Assembly: GCA_030615555.1 (NCBI GenBank)
Contig: JAUWZB010000062.1
Coordinates: 1 to 5,617 of the forward strand
DNA from: Dehalococcoidales bacterium
GTDB lineage: Bacteria > Chloroflexota > Dehalococcoidia > E44-bin15
Reading direction: 5' to 3'
Length of the DNA stretch: 5,617 bases
Shown piece after piece: positions 1-5,462 of this stretch. Made by a program: the position numbers and the translations under genes. The notes beneath the pieces are model-generated. The model made no database searches and was not told the DNA's origin. It worked only from the letters and a program-made list of their open reading frames with translations. Numbering within the stretch: position 1 is the first letter of the stretch; each line of letters begins with the position of its first letter.

Positions 1-684
1 ATGGTTCATAATGTAGCTATTGTTACCTTCCCTAAGGCAGTGGAGTCCCGAATCAAGCATCTGGAGCTGGTGGCGCTTCAGGAGTCCCTCGCGCTGCTCA
101 TCCTACTCCTTCAAGAGGCGAAACTCAAGCAGCAGCTAATAGCCTTTGACGAGGCGATATCGCAGGGGGAGCTTAGCGCTATTTCCCACGAACTAAATGC
201 CCTGTTCCGGGGTTTGACCAGGTCTCAGGTCCTGGCCCAAAGTGTGGGGCTTACCTCTATTAAAGAGCAGGTTAAAAATGCCCTGGTGCAGATCATGGTG
301 GGGGAGGATGAGCAGAGGTATGAGGAGCCTTACATTGAGGGGCTACGCCACATATTAACCCAGCCGGAGTTTGCTCGCGGCCAGAATATGCTGGGCCTTA
401 TGGACGTGCTGGAAAGTAAGGATATGGTCAGGTCCCTGCTTCCTGAGATGCTCGTTAATGGTGGTGTTCAGGTGGTCATTGGGGCGGAGAATCGCGAGGA
501 CGCTATGAAGGGGTGCAGTATGTTGATCACCCCGTATGGCATCCCTGGCGAGATTAATGGTGCCCTTGGCGTGATTGGCCCTACTCGAATGCCGTATGGA
601 AGGGCGATCTCTGCGGTGCGCTACATAGGTTCGCTAATGAGCGACCTCGTCGCTGAGCTATATAGTGGACCGGGGAGGCAATAG
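1..684 (+). CDS. hrcA: Heat-inducible transcription repressor HrcA, C-terminal part (5' truncated by window)
   Basis: HrcA is a dimeric repressor that binds CIRCE operators upstream of groE and dnaK operons and is kept active by GroEL (family knowledge). The visible 227 residues cover the dimerisation and GAF-like regions. The IKHLELV segment (residues 18-24) matches the block that follows the DNA-binding domain. Near the C-terminus, GVQVVIGAEN (155-164), an ITPYG stretch (176-180) and GVIGPTRMPY (190-199) are the hallmark HrcA block; the family usually has an acidic residue where this protein has P198. HrcA proteins are about 340 residues long, so the N-terminal winged helix (roughly 110 residues) must lie before base 1. 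The ATG at base 1 is therefore probably an internal methionine and not the start. The TAG stop (682-684) touches the start of repeat A. It is the first gene of hrcA-grpE-dnaK, the usual chaperone cluster order. Confidence 0.93.
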   Translation: MVHNVAIVTFPKAVESRIKHLELVALQESLALLILLLQEAKLKQQLIAFDEAISQGELSAISHELNALFRGLTRSQVLAQSVGLTSIKEQVKNALVQIMVGEDEQRYEEPYIEGLRHILTQPEFARGQNMLGLMDVLESKDMVRSLLPEMLVNGGVQVVIGAENREDAMKGCSMLITPYGIPGEINGALGVIGPTRMPYGRAISAVRYIGSLMSDLVAELYSGPGRQ

Positions 685-774
685 CCTTTTGACGCAAATT
701 CTCCTCCCCTGGCGGGAGGGAGTTAGCGGGAGGGGGAGTTTCACCCTAGCCCTCTCCCTTCAAGGGAGAGGGAA
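681..774. repeat. GC-rich double-hairpin dispersed repeat, copy A
   Basis: This copy aligns almost end to end with 5269-5367 (copy B). Shared landmarks in order are ATAGCCTTT, CGCAA, a C-rich/G-rich hairpin, GAGTTTCACCC, and a closing palindrome CCCTCTCCC...GGGAGAGGG. The first hairpin pairs 701-708 with 714-722 around loop CTGGC with one bulged G. The second is a near-perfect palindrome, 750-760 with 762-772 (11 bp around a single C). There is no T-tract, so it does not look like a standard Rho-independent terminator, and it sits inside the likely hrcA-grpE transcript. It could act as an mRNA processing or stability element, or be a small non-autonomous mobile repeat. The copy begins at the hrcA stop codon. 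Confidence 0.85.
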
Positions 775-782
775 CTTCGGTC

Positions 783-788
783 TATACT
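783..788 (+). promoter_or_regulatory. Weak -10-like box upstream of grpE (tentative)
   Basis: TATACT stands 33 bases before the grpE start. The only -35-like hexamer at a usable distance is TTCAAG (759-764, 18-bp spacer), a poor match that lies in the palindrome of repeat A. The box also lies in a small imperfect hairpin (775-781 with 786-792, one G-T pair). The main transcript probably comes from upstream of hrcA, so this would at best be a secondary promoter. Confidence 0.2.
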
Positions 789-821
789 GAAGGATTGCGT
801 CGCTTGTAAAGGGGTATTATC

Positions 822-1394
822 ATGGATGAGAAAGATCTTAGCGCTGAGGAAGTGCCCCCGGTGACGGAAGGAGAAGGGGGGGGCGAGCGAGAAGAGGATG
901 TGGCATCGCTGAAAAAGGCGCTTGCTGAGGAGAAGGCCAAGGCAGAGGACTACCTTGCCAGTTGGCAACGGGCCCAGGCAGACTTTATAAATTTCAAGAG
1001 ACGCACTGAGCAGGAGCGAAACGAGACAGTCAAGCTTGCCACTGCCACACTTATGCTAAACCTGCTTCCCGTGCTCGATGACCTGGAGCGGGCCCTGGAG
1101 AACGTCTCGGGGAAGCTTGCCGGGCTCACCTGGGTCGATGGCATCGCGCTTATTTATCGCAAGCTTCAAGCGATCCTGGAGGGGCACGGGCTTAGTGAGA
1201 TCAAGGCCCTTGGCGAGCCCTTTGACCCCAACCTTCATGAGGCGGTGCTCCATGGTGAGGGGGAGGAAGGGAAGGTGATCGAGGAGCTGCAAAAGGGCTA
1301 TAAGCTTCATGACCGGGTGCTGCGCCCCACCATGGTGAAGGTGGGCAAGAAAGAAGAAGGGGAAGAGGAAGCAACAGCGGAAGAGGGGCAATGA
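822..1394 (+). CDS. grpE: GrpE, nucleotide exchange factor of DnaK
   Basis: GrpE is a cytosolic dimer that opens the DnaK nucleotide-binding domain to release ADP. The 190-residue protein is complete. Residues 1-26 are acidic and probably disordered. About 26-72 form the long charged coiled coil, including the conserved RAQADFINFKRR block (50-61). About 75-125 give the helical bundle (LLPVLDDLERAL; IYRKLQAIL). About 126-176 are the beta domain that touches DnaK, with FDPNLHEAV (134-142) and GYKLHDRVLRPTMV (159-172). A short Glu-rich tail (177-190) follows. ATG 822 is chosen because AAAGGGG (808-814) lies 7 nt upstream and the protein length fits the family. It follows hrcA after 137 nt filled mainly by repeat A, and precedes dnaK by 19 nt, so grpE and dnaK are surely cotranscribed. 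Confidence 0.97.
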   Translation: MDEKDLSAEEVPPVTEGEGGGEREEDVASLKKALAEEKAKAEDYLASWQRAQADFINFKRRTEQERNETVKLATATLMLNLLPVLDDLERALENVSGKLAGLTWVDGIALIYRKLQAILEGHGLSEIKALGEPFDPNLHEAVLHGEGEEGKVIEELQKGYKLHDRVLRPTMVKVGKKEEGEEEATAEEGQ

Positions 1395-1400
1395 GCCAAT

Positions 1401-1408
1401 AGGGAGGA
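1401..1408 (+). promoter_or_regulatory. Strong ribosome binding site of dnaK
   Basis: AGGGAGGA, a near-complete Shine-Dalgarno sequence, lies 5 nt before ATG 1414 in the short grpE-dnaK gap. It fixes the dnaK start and fits a highly translated chaperone. Confidence 0.85.
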
Positions 1409-1413
1409 TAAAG

Positions 1414-3312
1414 ATGGGAAAGGTAATAGGTATCGATTTAGGTACAACTTTCAGCTGTGCTGCGGTGATGGAGGCTGGGGAACCCACGGTGATCCCCAAT
1501 GCCGAAGGGGGTCGTATCACACCATCGACGGTGGCAGTAAGTAAGACCGGGGAGCGGTTGGCTGGGCAGGTAGCGAAGCGACAGGCAACCACTAACCCTG
1601 ATAATACCATTTTCAGCATCAAGCGCCTCATGGGGAGGAAGTTCAAAGAGCAATCGGTGGAGTATGACAAAAAGCTTTTGCCCTATAAGATAACCGAAGC
1701 CGCCAATGGCGATGCCTGGGTGGTCATGGGAGACAAGGAGTATAGCCCAGCGGAGATCTCGGCAATGATCTTACAGAAGATAAAGATGGACACCGAGGCC
1801 TACCTTGGGGACAAGATCAGCGAAGCGGTGATCACTGTACCCGCCTATTTTAACGATAGCCAGCGCCAGGCAACCAAGGACGCGGGCAAGATCGCTGGGC
1901 TTGAGGTTCTCAGGATCATCAACGAGCCCACTGCGGCCTCATTAGCCTACGGTCTGGATAAGAAAAAGGACCAGACCATTGCTGTCTACGACCTGGGCGG
2001 TGGCACTTTCGATATTTCCATTCTGGAGCTGGGCGGGGGTACCTTTCAGGTGAAGTCGACCAATGGAGACACCCATCTTGGCGGCGATGACTTCGACCAG
2101 CGGGTCACCAACTGGCTGTGCGATGAGTTCAAGAGGGACCAGGGGATTGACCTGAGGCAGGATCGCATGGCGCTGCAACGACTCAAGGAAGCGGCGGAGA
2201 AGGCGAAGTGTGAGCTCTCCACGGTGCTTCAGACGGAGGTCAACCTTCCCTTTATCACTGCAGACGCTAGTGGCCCCAAGCATCTCAATATCACCCTTAC
2301 CCGGGCTAAGCTGGAGCAGCTGGTGGGCGACCTTGTGGAGCAGACCATTGGTCCCTGTCAGCAGGCGCTCACCGACGCCGGTATGACCCCTGCTCAGATC
2401 GATGAGGTTGTCCTGGTTGGCGGGCAGACGCGCATGCCATTGGTTCAGGAGAAGGTGAAGCAGTTCTTCGGAAGGGAGCCCAGTAAAGGGGTTAACCCCG
2501 ATGAGGTGGTGGCCGTTGGGGCGGCAATTCAGGCAGGGGTGCTCAAGGGGGAGGTTAGCGACGTGCTCTTGCTTGATGTCACCCCGCTCACCCTGGGCAT
2601 CGAGACCCTTGGTGGGGTGTTGACCTCGCTCATCACCCGAAATACCACCATTCCCACCGCAAAGAGCCAGATTTTCAGCACCGCAGCCGATAACCAGCCC
2701 AGCGTGGAAATCCATGTGCTCCAGGGGGAGCGCAGCATGGCTGCCGACAATAAGACGCTGGGGCGGTTTATGCTCGATGGCATTATTCCTGCTCCCAGGG
2801 GCATGCCTCAAATCGAGGTTACCTTTGACATCGATGCCAATGGTATTGTAAGCGTCAAGGCCCAGGATAAAGGGACGGGCAAGGAGCAGAAGATCGTAAT
2901 CACCGCCTCCAGCGGGCTCTCCAAGGAGGAGGTGGAGCGAATGCAGCGGGAGGCGGAGACCTATGTGGCGGAGGACGCCAAACGCCGCGAGGAGGTGGAG
3001 ACAAGAAACGCCGCCGATACTCTAGCCTATACCGCGGAAAAGACGCTCCGGGAGCAAGGGGATAAGGTGCCCGCGGATCTCAAGCAGCAGACTGAGGAGA
3101 GGATCGCCAAGGTGCGCTCCGCACTTCAAAGGAGCGATATCGATGAGGTACGGCGCACCATGCAGGAGCTATCCGGGGCATTACAGCAGGTGGGTGCCGC
3201 CGTTTATCAGGCGGGGCCGCCCCCCGGCGCTGAAGCGCCTCCTGGCGAGGAGCCACCCGGAGAAAAGCCACCCGATGAGGGAACTGTGGAGGGCGAGTTC
3301 CGCGAGGTCTAG
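1414..3312 (+). CDS. dnaK: Chaperone protein DnaK (Hsp70)
   Basis: DnaK is the ATP-driven Hsp70 chaperone that binds exposed hydrophobic segments of client proteins in the cytosol, with a J-protein and GrpE. All 632 residues are present, a normal family length. The nucleotide-binding domain (about 1-383) has the three Hsp70 signatures: IDLGTTFS (7-14), VYDLGGGTFDISIL (191-204) and VVLVGGQTRMPLVQE (332-346). It also has catalytic K70, E171 in NEPTAA, and D193/T198. The hydrophobic linker VLLLD (384-388) leads to DVTPLTLGIE and the beta-sandwich substrate domain (to about 500), then the helical lid (about 503-600). The tail (601-632) is rich in Pro, Gly and Glu with five-residue PPGEE/PPGEK/PPDEG units, and ends in EFREV, similar to the usual acidic DnaK end. 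No dnaJ follows in this window; a 278-nt gap and an unrelated gene come next. Confidence 0.99.
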   Translation: MGKVIGIDLGTTFSCAAVMEAGEPTVIPNAEGGRITPSTVAVSKTGERLAGQVAKRQATTNPDNTIFSIKRLMGRKFKEQSVEYDKKLLPYKITEAANGDAWVVMGDKEYSPAEISAMILQKIKMDTEAYLGDKISEAVITVPAYFNDSQRQATKDAGKIAGLEVLRIINEPTAASLAYGLDKKKDQTIAVYDLGGGTFDISILELGGGTFQVKSTNGDTHLGGDDFDQRVTNWLCDEFKRDQGIDLRQDRMALQRLKEAAEKAKCELSTVLQTEVNLPFITADASGPKHLNITLTRAKLEQLVGDLVEQTIGPCQQALTDAGMTPAQIDEVVLVGGQTRMPLVQEKVKQFFGREPSKGVNPDEVVAVGAAIQAGVLKGEVSDVLLLDVTPLTLGIETLGGVLTSLITRNTTIPTAKSQIFSTAADNQPSVEIHVLQGERSMAADNKTLGRFMLDGIIPAPRGMPQIEVTFDIDANGIVSVKAQDKGTGKEQKIVITASSGLSKEEVERMQREAETYVAEDAKRREEVETRNAADTLAYTAEKTLREQGDKVPADLKQQTEERIAKVRSALQRSDIDEVRRTMQELSGALQQVGAAVYQAGPPPGAEAPPGEEPPGEKPPDEGTVEGEFREV

Positions 3313-3365
3313 GAGCGCTTTTTCGTTGATATCGATGGTGACACTTGGGATCGTGGATTTCGCTT

Positions 3366-3404
3366 CATTTGTCATTGCGAGGCACGAAGTGCCAAAGCAA
3401 TCCC
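3366..3404 (+). repeat. Dispersed palindromic repeat, second family, copy 1
   Basis: This copy has the core GTCATTGCGAGG...AAGCAATCCC. An outer stem ATTGC (3374-3378) pairs with GCAAT (3397-3401), and an inner perfect stem GGCAC (3381-3385) pairs with GTGCC (3389-3393) over a GAA loop. Related copies are at 4628-4660 (inverted) and 5380-5414. Repeats with this TCATTGCGAGG...GCAATC pattern occur in many bacterial genomes and are often mistranslated as short hypothetical proteins. It lies in the dnaK-fabH gap, upstream of the fabH promoter. Confidence 0.85.
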
Positions 3405-3451
3405 GGGTGAGGAAGTGATGTGTCACTAATGTACTGGACGAGGACAAGAGC

Positions 3452-3480
3452 TTGACTCCTTAGCGTCATTTTGGTATACT
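3452..3480 (+). promoter_or_regulatory. Sigma-70-type promoter for fabH(-bioY)
   Basis: TTGACT (3452-3457) and TATACT (3475-3480) are separated by exactly 17 nt. Each hexamer matches the consensus at five of six positions, and TGG just before the -10 gives an extended -10 element. Transcription would begin near 3486-3488 and leave a leader of about 104 nt before the fabH GTG. This is the best promoter in the window and separates the fabH-bioY block from the chaperone operon. Confidence 0.75.
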
Positions 3481-3500
3481 CACATAAGTTTTATTTCGAA

Positions 3501-3560
3501 CTTTACGGTTGCAAAAGAAATTGGGGCGAGTTTGAAAAAACTCGATTTTCTCTCGTAAAG
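3501..3560 (+). promoter_or_regulatory. Foldable structured leader of fabH (candidate cis-regulatory RNA)
   Basis: Three nested helices can form in the leader. The outer helix pairs CTTTACG (3501-3507) with CGTAAAG (3554-3560). The middle helix pairs AGAAAT (3516-3521) with ATTTTCT (3545-3551), with one bulged T. The inner helix pairs CGAGTTT (3527-3533) with AAACTCG (3538-3544) under a GAAA tetraloop. The inner hairpin followed by ATTTTC also resembles a weak intrinsic terminator, which would compete with the middle helix. The fabH ribosome binding site (about 3574-3583) remains outside the fold. I do not recognise a known riboswitch class. Confidence 0.45.
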
Positions 3561-3590
3561 GCTTGTATAGGGCGAAAAAGGGATTAAATA

Positions 3591-4571
3591 GTGCACGCGC
3601 GGATCACAGGGTGTGGGAAGTATCTGCCGCAGCGGGTGCTCACCAACAGCGACATAGAGAAGATGGTGGACACCTCGGATGAGTGGATCGTGACCCGCAC
3701 CGGGATCAGGGAACGGCGCATCGTCGGTGATGACGAAGCGACCTCGACCATGGCAGTGGCGGCAGGGCGGGAGGCCCTTGAGGTTGCCGGGCTTTCGCCA
3801 AGCCTCCTCGACATGGTAATTTTAGCTACCAACAGCCCGGATCGGATCACCCCGGCCTCCGCTGCTATGGTGCAACATGCTCTGGGTGCCCCTAAGGCCG
3901 CTGCCTTCGACGCCATGAGCGGGTGCAGCGGCTTTATCTACGCGCTGGTCACTGCCTATCAGTTCATTGCCACCGGGGCCTACAAGAATATCTTGGTGGT
4001 GGCCAGCGAAGCGCTAACCCGAGTGGTTAACTGGCAGGATCGCTCCACCTGCGTGCTTTTTGGGGATGGCGCCGGGGCGGTGGTGGTGCAAGCTAACGAG
4101 CACGCCACAGATATGCTCAGCTTTGTGCTGGGCAATGACGGCTCAGGTGCCGATCTCCTCTATGTGCCCGGCCCTTGTGGCAAGCTGTCCGATACATCCC
4201 GGGACGGGCATTACTATTTGAGCATGGATGGGAGGGAGGTCTTCAGGTTTGCGGTTAATGCTCTGGCTGAAGCCTCCAGGCAGGTGATTGGTGCCGCCGG
4301 CCTCAATATATCGGACATCGGCCTCTTCATCCCCCATCAGGCAAACGCCCGCATCACCCAGGCAGCGATAAAGTCACTGGATATTCCCAGCGAGAAGGTT
4401 TTCATCAATCTCGATCGCTATGGCAACCTCTCCGCGGCATCGCCTGCCGTCGCCCTTTGCGAAGCGGTGGAGCAGCGAAGGCTCAAAGAGGGAGACCTGG
4501 TGGTTCTGGTGGCCTTTGGTGCCGGCCTATCCTGGGCCGCTGTGGTACTGCGGTGGCAGCCAAAGGCTTGA
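3591..4571 (+). CDS. fabH: Beta-ketoacyl-ACP synthase III (FabH)
   Basis: FabH condenses acyl-CoA with malonyl-ACP to start fatty-acid elongation in the cytosol. The 326-residue protein is full length and has the thiolase-fold catalytic triad: C112 in AMSGCSGF, H249 in IPHQANAR and N279 in RYGNLSAAS. Other FabH landmarks are DEWIVTRTGIRERR (30-43), FGDGAGAVVV (157-166) and the GAGLSWAA end (310-317). The residue after the catalytic Asn is Leu where most FabH proteins have Thr. The GTG start is forced: an in-frame TAA lies at 3585-3587, and the purine-rich AAAAAGGGA (3575-3583) stands 7 nt upstream. The gene has its own strong promoter and a structured leader. A related 3-oxoacyl-ACP synthase III homologue (for example in a secondary pathway) cannot be fully excluded, but the neighbouring biotin transporter fits primary lipid synthesis. 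Confidence 0.93.
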   Translation: MHARITGCGKYLPQRVLTNSDIEKMVDTSDEWIVTRTGIRERRIVGDDEATSTMAVAAGREALEVAGLSPSLLDMVILATNSPDRITPASAAMVQHALGAPKAAAFDAMSGCSGFIYALVTAYQFIATGAYKNILVVASEALTRVVNWQDRSTCVLFGDGAGAVVVQANEHATDMLSFVLGNDGSGADLLYVPGPCGKLSDTSRDGHYYLSMDGREVFRFAVNALAEASRQVIGAAGLNISDIGLFIPHQANARITQAAIKSLDIPSEKVFINLDRYGNLSAASPAVALCEAVEQRRLKEGDLVVLVAFGAGLSWAAVVLRWQPKA

Positions 4572-4627
4572 AAAAAGGGAAACCCTGGTACGAGTAAGGA
4601 ATGGCGGGATTTATATGAAGAATCTTA

Positions 4628-4660
4628 GAGATTGCTTTGCTGCGCTCGCAATGACAAATG
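4628..4660 (-). repeat. Dispersed palindromic repeat, second family, copy 2 (inverted)
   Basis: Read on the - strand this copy gives CATTTGTCATTGCGAG...AAAGCAATCTC, the same CATTTGTCATTGCGAG as copy 1 but in the opposite orientation. The outer stem ATTGC/GCAAT is intact; the inner stem is reduced to GC/GC. It occupies the fabH-bioY gap and ends one base before the AAAGGAGAG ribosome binding site of bioY. The short + strand reading frame beginning at 4615 (MKNLRDCFAALAMT...) is a translation of this repeat and not a gene. Confidence 0.8.
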
Positions 4661-4669
4661 AAAGGAGAG
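4661..4669 (+). promoter_or_regulatory. Ribosome binding site that decides the bioY start
   Basis: AAAGGAGAG places GGAG (4664-4667) 5 nt before GTG 4673. The in-frame ATG at 4658 lies upstream of this site and inside repeat copy 2, with no ribosome binding site of its own, so GTG 4673 is preferred. Confidence 0.7.
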
Positions 4670-4672
4670 AGT

Positions 4673-5272
4673 GTGAGTAGCCAGATACGCCCAATGGCGC
4701 TAACCGTTTTCGATGGTTTTTATTCCCGCAGGGCAAGCATTACTCGCGATATCGCTCTAGTTTTGGGTTTCAGCGCCGTCACCGCGCTCAGTGCCCAGGT
4801 TGCCTTCTACGTTGGCCCTGTCCCCATTACGGGGCAGACCTTTGCCGTGCTGCTTGCCGGGGCACTCTTGGGGAGTAAGCGTGGCGCGCTGAGCCAGCTT
4901 ACCTACCTGGGAGTGGGAGCCATGGGTGCTCCTATATTTGCTGGATGGCACGGAGGCCCCGCCGTGCTCCTGGGCCCCACCGGTGGCTACCTCGTAGGGT
5001 TTGTGGCCGCTGCCTTCGTGGTGGGCTTCCTCGCGGAGCGCGGATGGGACCGCCGCATCTGGACCACCGCCTTAGCGATGCTCCTCGGCAGCGTCGTGAT
5101 CTATGCCTTCGGCCTGCCCTGGCTCGCTTTCTGGCTCGCTCGCTTTGCCCCCGAAAGCTCGGTGCTCGCCGCGGGGCTCTACCCCTTCATCCCGGGGGAT
5201 GCGCTCAAGCTCGTTTTGGCAGCAGTGGCCTTGCCCTCGGGGTGGGCTTTGGTGAACAGGCTTGGCAGATAG
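4673..5272 (+). CDS. bioY: Biotin transporter BioY (ECF S component)
   Basis: BioY is the membrane substrate-binding subunit of the energy-coupling-factor biotin importer. The 199-residue protein is full length and strongly hydrophobic, with about six membrane segments (approximately 28-46, 53-68, 74-90, 101-121, 131-150, 168-193). Family blocks are PVPITGQTFAVLLAGALLG (49-67), GAPIFAGWHGGPAVLLGPTGGYLVGF in part (85-110; the common form is more Gly-rich where WH stands) and PFIPGDALKLVLA (171-183). No bioM/bioN or ecfA/ecfT genes are nearby, so it probably uses a shared ECF module encoded elsewhere. The 101-nt gap after fabH shows no convincing promoter, so cotranscription with fabH is likely. 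Biotin is the cofactor of acetyl-CoA carboxylase, which supplies FabH with malonyl groups. The TAG stop (5270-5272) overlaps the start of repeat B. Confidence 0.92.
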   Translation: MSSQIRPMALTVFDGFYSRRASITRDIALVLGFSAVTALSAQVAFYVGPVPITGQTFAVLLAGALLGSKRGALSQLTYLGVGAMGAPIFAGWHGGPAVLLGPTGGYLVGFVAAAFVVGFLAERGWDRRIWTTALAMLLGSVVIYAFGLPWLAFWLARFAPESSVLAAGLYPFIPGDALKLVLAAVALPSGWALVNRLGR

Positions 5273-5367
5273 CCTTTCGCAAGCTCTCCCTCCCCTGGCG
5301 GGAGGGAGTTAGTGGGAGGGGGGAGTTTCACCCTCACTCTAGCCCTCTCCCCTCAAGGGAGAGGGAA
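5269..5367. repeat. GC-rich double-hairpin dispersed repeat, copy B
   Basis: Second copy of the family seen at 681-774, in the same orientation. The first hairpin is perfect here: CTCCCTCCC (5286-5294) with GGGAGGGAG (5300-5308) over CTGGC. The second pairs CCCTCTCCC (5343-5351) with GGGAGAGGG (5357-5365) over CTCAA. Compared with copy A there is a 6-nt insertion (TCACTC) before the second palindrome and a 3-nt deletion (TGA) after ATAGCCTTT. No T-tract follows, so termination of bioY transcription is possible but not evident. Confidence 0.85.
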
Positions 5368-5379
5368 ATACTATAAAAT

Positions 5380-5414
5380 GTCATTGCGAGGAGCGTTAGC
5401 GCCGAAGTAATCCC
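5380..5414 (+). repeat. Dispersed palindromic repeat, second family, copy 3
   Basis: GTCATTGCGAGG...AAGTAATCCC is in the same orientation as copy 1. The outer stem ATTGC pairs with GTAAT through one G-T pair. The inner stem is GCG/CGC over TTAG, different in sequence from copies 1 and 2. It lies about 12 nt after repeat B, so the bioY downstream gap is a composite of both families. The rest of the gap (5415-5462) shows only a G-rich stretch, AGAGGGGG (5447-5454), which may serve as a ribosome binding site for the next gene. Confidence 0.8.
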
Positions 5415-5462
5415 TTCGCTGTCGCTCTGTAAACATCCTCCTGAATAGAGGGGGTAAGGGTA

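Noticed and set aside
750..772. Strong palindrome as a Rho-independent terminator of hrcA
   Set aside because: No T-tract follows on either side, the loop is one base, and the same unit recurs at 5343-5365 as part of a dispersed repeat.
685..821. CIRCE operator (TTAGCACTC-N9-GAGTGCTAA) expected near an HrcA-regulated gene
   Set aside because: Searched by eye in this gap and in the gap after dnaK; no match. TTAGCGCT at about 839 is inside grpE and lacks the second half. The operator is probably upstream of hrcA.
1942..2811. Long - strand open frame (289 codons) opposite dnaK
   Set aside because: Antisense shadow of the dnaK coding sequence; the residues match no family and dnaK is unambiguous.
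3313..3330. Terminator after dnaK around AGCGCTTTTT
   Set aside because: AGCGCT followed by T5 looks promising, but only about 3 bp of upstream stem can pair, so it is not supported.
3346..3418. + strand reading giving VIARHEVPKQSR after dnaK
   Set aside because: Translation of repeat copy 1 running on from an out-of-frame shadow of the dnaK end; no ribosome binding site and no family.
4572..4590. AGGGAAACCCT small hairpin after fabH as a terminator
   Set aside because: Only a 4-bp stem, with the A-run on the 5' side. It would work only for - strand transcription, where there is no gene.
4615..4680. Short + strand frame MKNLRDCFAALAMT... before bioY
   Set aside because: It is a direct translation of palindromic repeat copy 2. 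Peptides with DCFAALAMT are typical spurious products of this repeat family.
681..5414. CRISPR array or tandem repeat
   Set aside because: The repeats are dispersed in different gaps, partly inverted, diverged, and have no regular spacers or cas genes.
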